From positions 1 through 5,450 of the forward strand of contig CAYJOG010000108.1 of assembly GCA_964371695.1 (NCBI GenBank): 5,450 nt of DNA, read 5' to 3'. The translations under genes and the position numbers were made by a program. Position 1 is the stretch's first letter. Every line of letters begins with the position of its first letter. The notes under the pieces were generated by a model. The model saw only the letters and a program-made list of their open reading frames with translations. It was not told the origin of the DNA and did not search any database. Of the stretch, positions 5,449-5,450 are shown one piece after another. The DNA comes from CAYJOG01 sp964371695 [NCBI: uncultured bacterium]. Lineage in GTDB: Bacteria; CAYJOG01.

Positions 5449-5450
5449 AT

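Noticed and set aside
5310-5450. CRISPR array, tRNA or attachment site in the gene-free right end
   Set aside because: The heptamers are too short and have no spacers, no cloverleaf can be drawn, and no direct repeat of att type with an integrase is in view.

Overview
This is a GC-rich window with dense, bacterial-style gene packing. It holds four complete genes and one truncated gene. A Sec-type signal peptide on an M48 zinc protease of the LoiP/BepA kind, a second exported enzyme, and a FapA (DUF342) protein suggest a Gram-negative, probably proteobacterium-like organism. No rRNA, tRNA or clade-specific marker is present, so I cannot place it more precisely.

Positions 1-4518 carry a leftward (minus-strand) gene string that reads as one operon. 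In transcription order it contains: an exported Ntn-hydrolase of the C45 acyltransferase/amidohydrolase family (4518-3376, GTG start); a 130-residue protein of unknown function (3359-2967, GTG start, 16-bp gap); a 521-residue AMP-forming acyl-CoA synthetase (2919-1354, 47-bp gap); and a FapA/DUF342 protein (from 1349, 4-bp gap). The FapA gene runs off the left edge of the window. A possible internal -10 box sits before the ligase.

Positions 4519-4571 form a 53-bp divergent intergenic region with a perfect TATAAT that may be shared by both directions. Rightward from it runs a small secreted M48 metallopeptidase (4572-5309). The remaining 141 bp (5310-5450) have no gene. They hold three GTTGGNN heptamers, a 10-bp stem-loop, a GC-rich region with competing G5/C5/G5 hairpins, and an A8-C-A8-T6 tract.

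The most suggestive biology is the pairing of an exported N-acyl hydrolase/acyltransferase with an acyl-CoA ligase. An acyl group released from an amide or ester outside the cytoplasm could be activated to its CoA thioester inside. The small protein between them may be a degenerate GIY-YIG-fold domain. The role of FapA beside a CoA ligase, with no flagellar gene in view, is unexplained. The substrate and the joint pathway are inference only. I found no CRISPR array, insertion sequence, tRNA or riboswitch.
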